Positions 6,076-6,122 of a stretch of 6,122 bases of DNA are shown here, one piece after another (positions within the stretch are counted from its first letter, which is position 1; each line of letters starts with the position of its first letter). The stretch is from positions 1 to 6,122 of the forward strand of contig UQEM01000144.1 in NCBI GenBank assembly GCA_900540005.1, given 5' to 3'. A program made the translations under genes and the position numbers. A model generated the notes under the pieces. The model was given only the letters and a program-made list of their open reading frames with translations, was not told the origin of the DNA and did no database searches. Source of the stretch: an uncultured Ruminococcus sp. Its GTDB lineage: Bacteria > Bacillota > Clostridia > Oscillospirales > Ruminococcaceae.

Positions 6076-6122
6076 CTGTCTCTTATACACATCTCCGAGC
6101 CCACGAGACTCGACGTCATCTC
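6076..6122 (-). other. Nextera read-2 adapter with i7 index, non-biological
   Basis: Bases 6076-6094 are the mosaic end CTGTCTCTTATACACATCT and 6095-6109 are CCGAGCCCACGAGAC, the read-2 adapter. The next eight bases, TCGACGTC (6110-6117), lie where the i7 index belongs and from memory equal index N729. ATCTC (6118-6122) begins the P7 side. The last genomic base is about 6075. Confidence 0.99.

Noticed and set aside
20..6094. Perfect 19-bp inverted repeats (20-38 and 6076-6094) flanking the whole window, resembling a transposon with terminal repeats.
   Set aside because: These are the Tn5 mosaic ends of the Nextera library adapters, followed outward by primer and index sequence. There is no transposase gene and no target duplication to consider.

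Overview
This window is a 6,037-base piece of bacterial DNA (39-6075) with Illumina Nextera library adapters still attached at both ends (1-38 and 6076-6122). Anything crossing those boundaries is artefactual. The gene content suggests a Gram-positive Clostridia-type Firmicute, probably a Ruminococcus-like gut member. The reasons are strong AAGGAG-type ribosome binding sites, an ECF sigma factor paired with a membrane sensor, a ClpC-type unfoldase and a tiny Cys/Gly-rich membrane protein. The genus is an inference from gene style, not a database match.

Layout. The left edge holds the tail of an unknown upstream transcript: two interlaced inverted repeats, then a clean intrinsic terminator (85-119). 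An extended -10 promoter follows, with a two-gene operon on the plus strand. That operon encodes an ECF-type RNA polymerase sigma factor (182-715) and, overlapping it by 11 bases, a single-pass membrane protein with a large outer region (705-2258), probably its cognate regulator. A bidirectional terminator (2272-2298) separates this operon from a convergent minus-strand gene for a ClpC/ClpA-type double-AAA+ unfoldase (2299-4641). The unfoldase keeps its ClpP-docking loop but lacks the usual coiled-coil middle domain. Its start region is divergent from a 47-residue Cys/Gly-rich membrane miniprotein (4815-4958, plus strand). A second bidirectional terminator (4970-5009) separates the miniprotein from clpX (5022-6075, minus strand), which is cut at its 5' end by the library boundary and lacks its zinc-binding domain here.

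How the genes may relate. The sigma/anti-sigma pair looks like a self-contained envelope-signal module. The two Clp unfoldases both carry ClpP-binding tripeptides and would feed the same ClpP protease, which is not in the window. The miniprotein sits alone between them, with its own promoter, ribosome binding site and terminator. I see no CRISPR array, tRNA, rRNA, transposase, phage gene or recognisable defence system. The more unusual items are the middle-domain-less ClpC, the Cys-rich miniprotein facing it across a shared promoter region, and the possible pseudoknot at the left edge.
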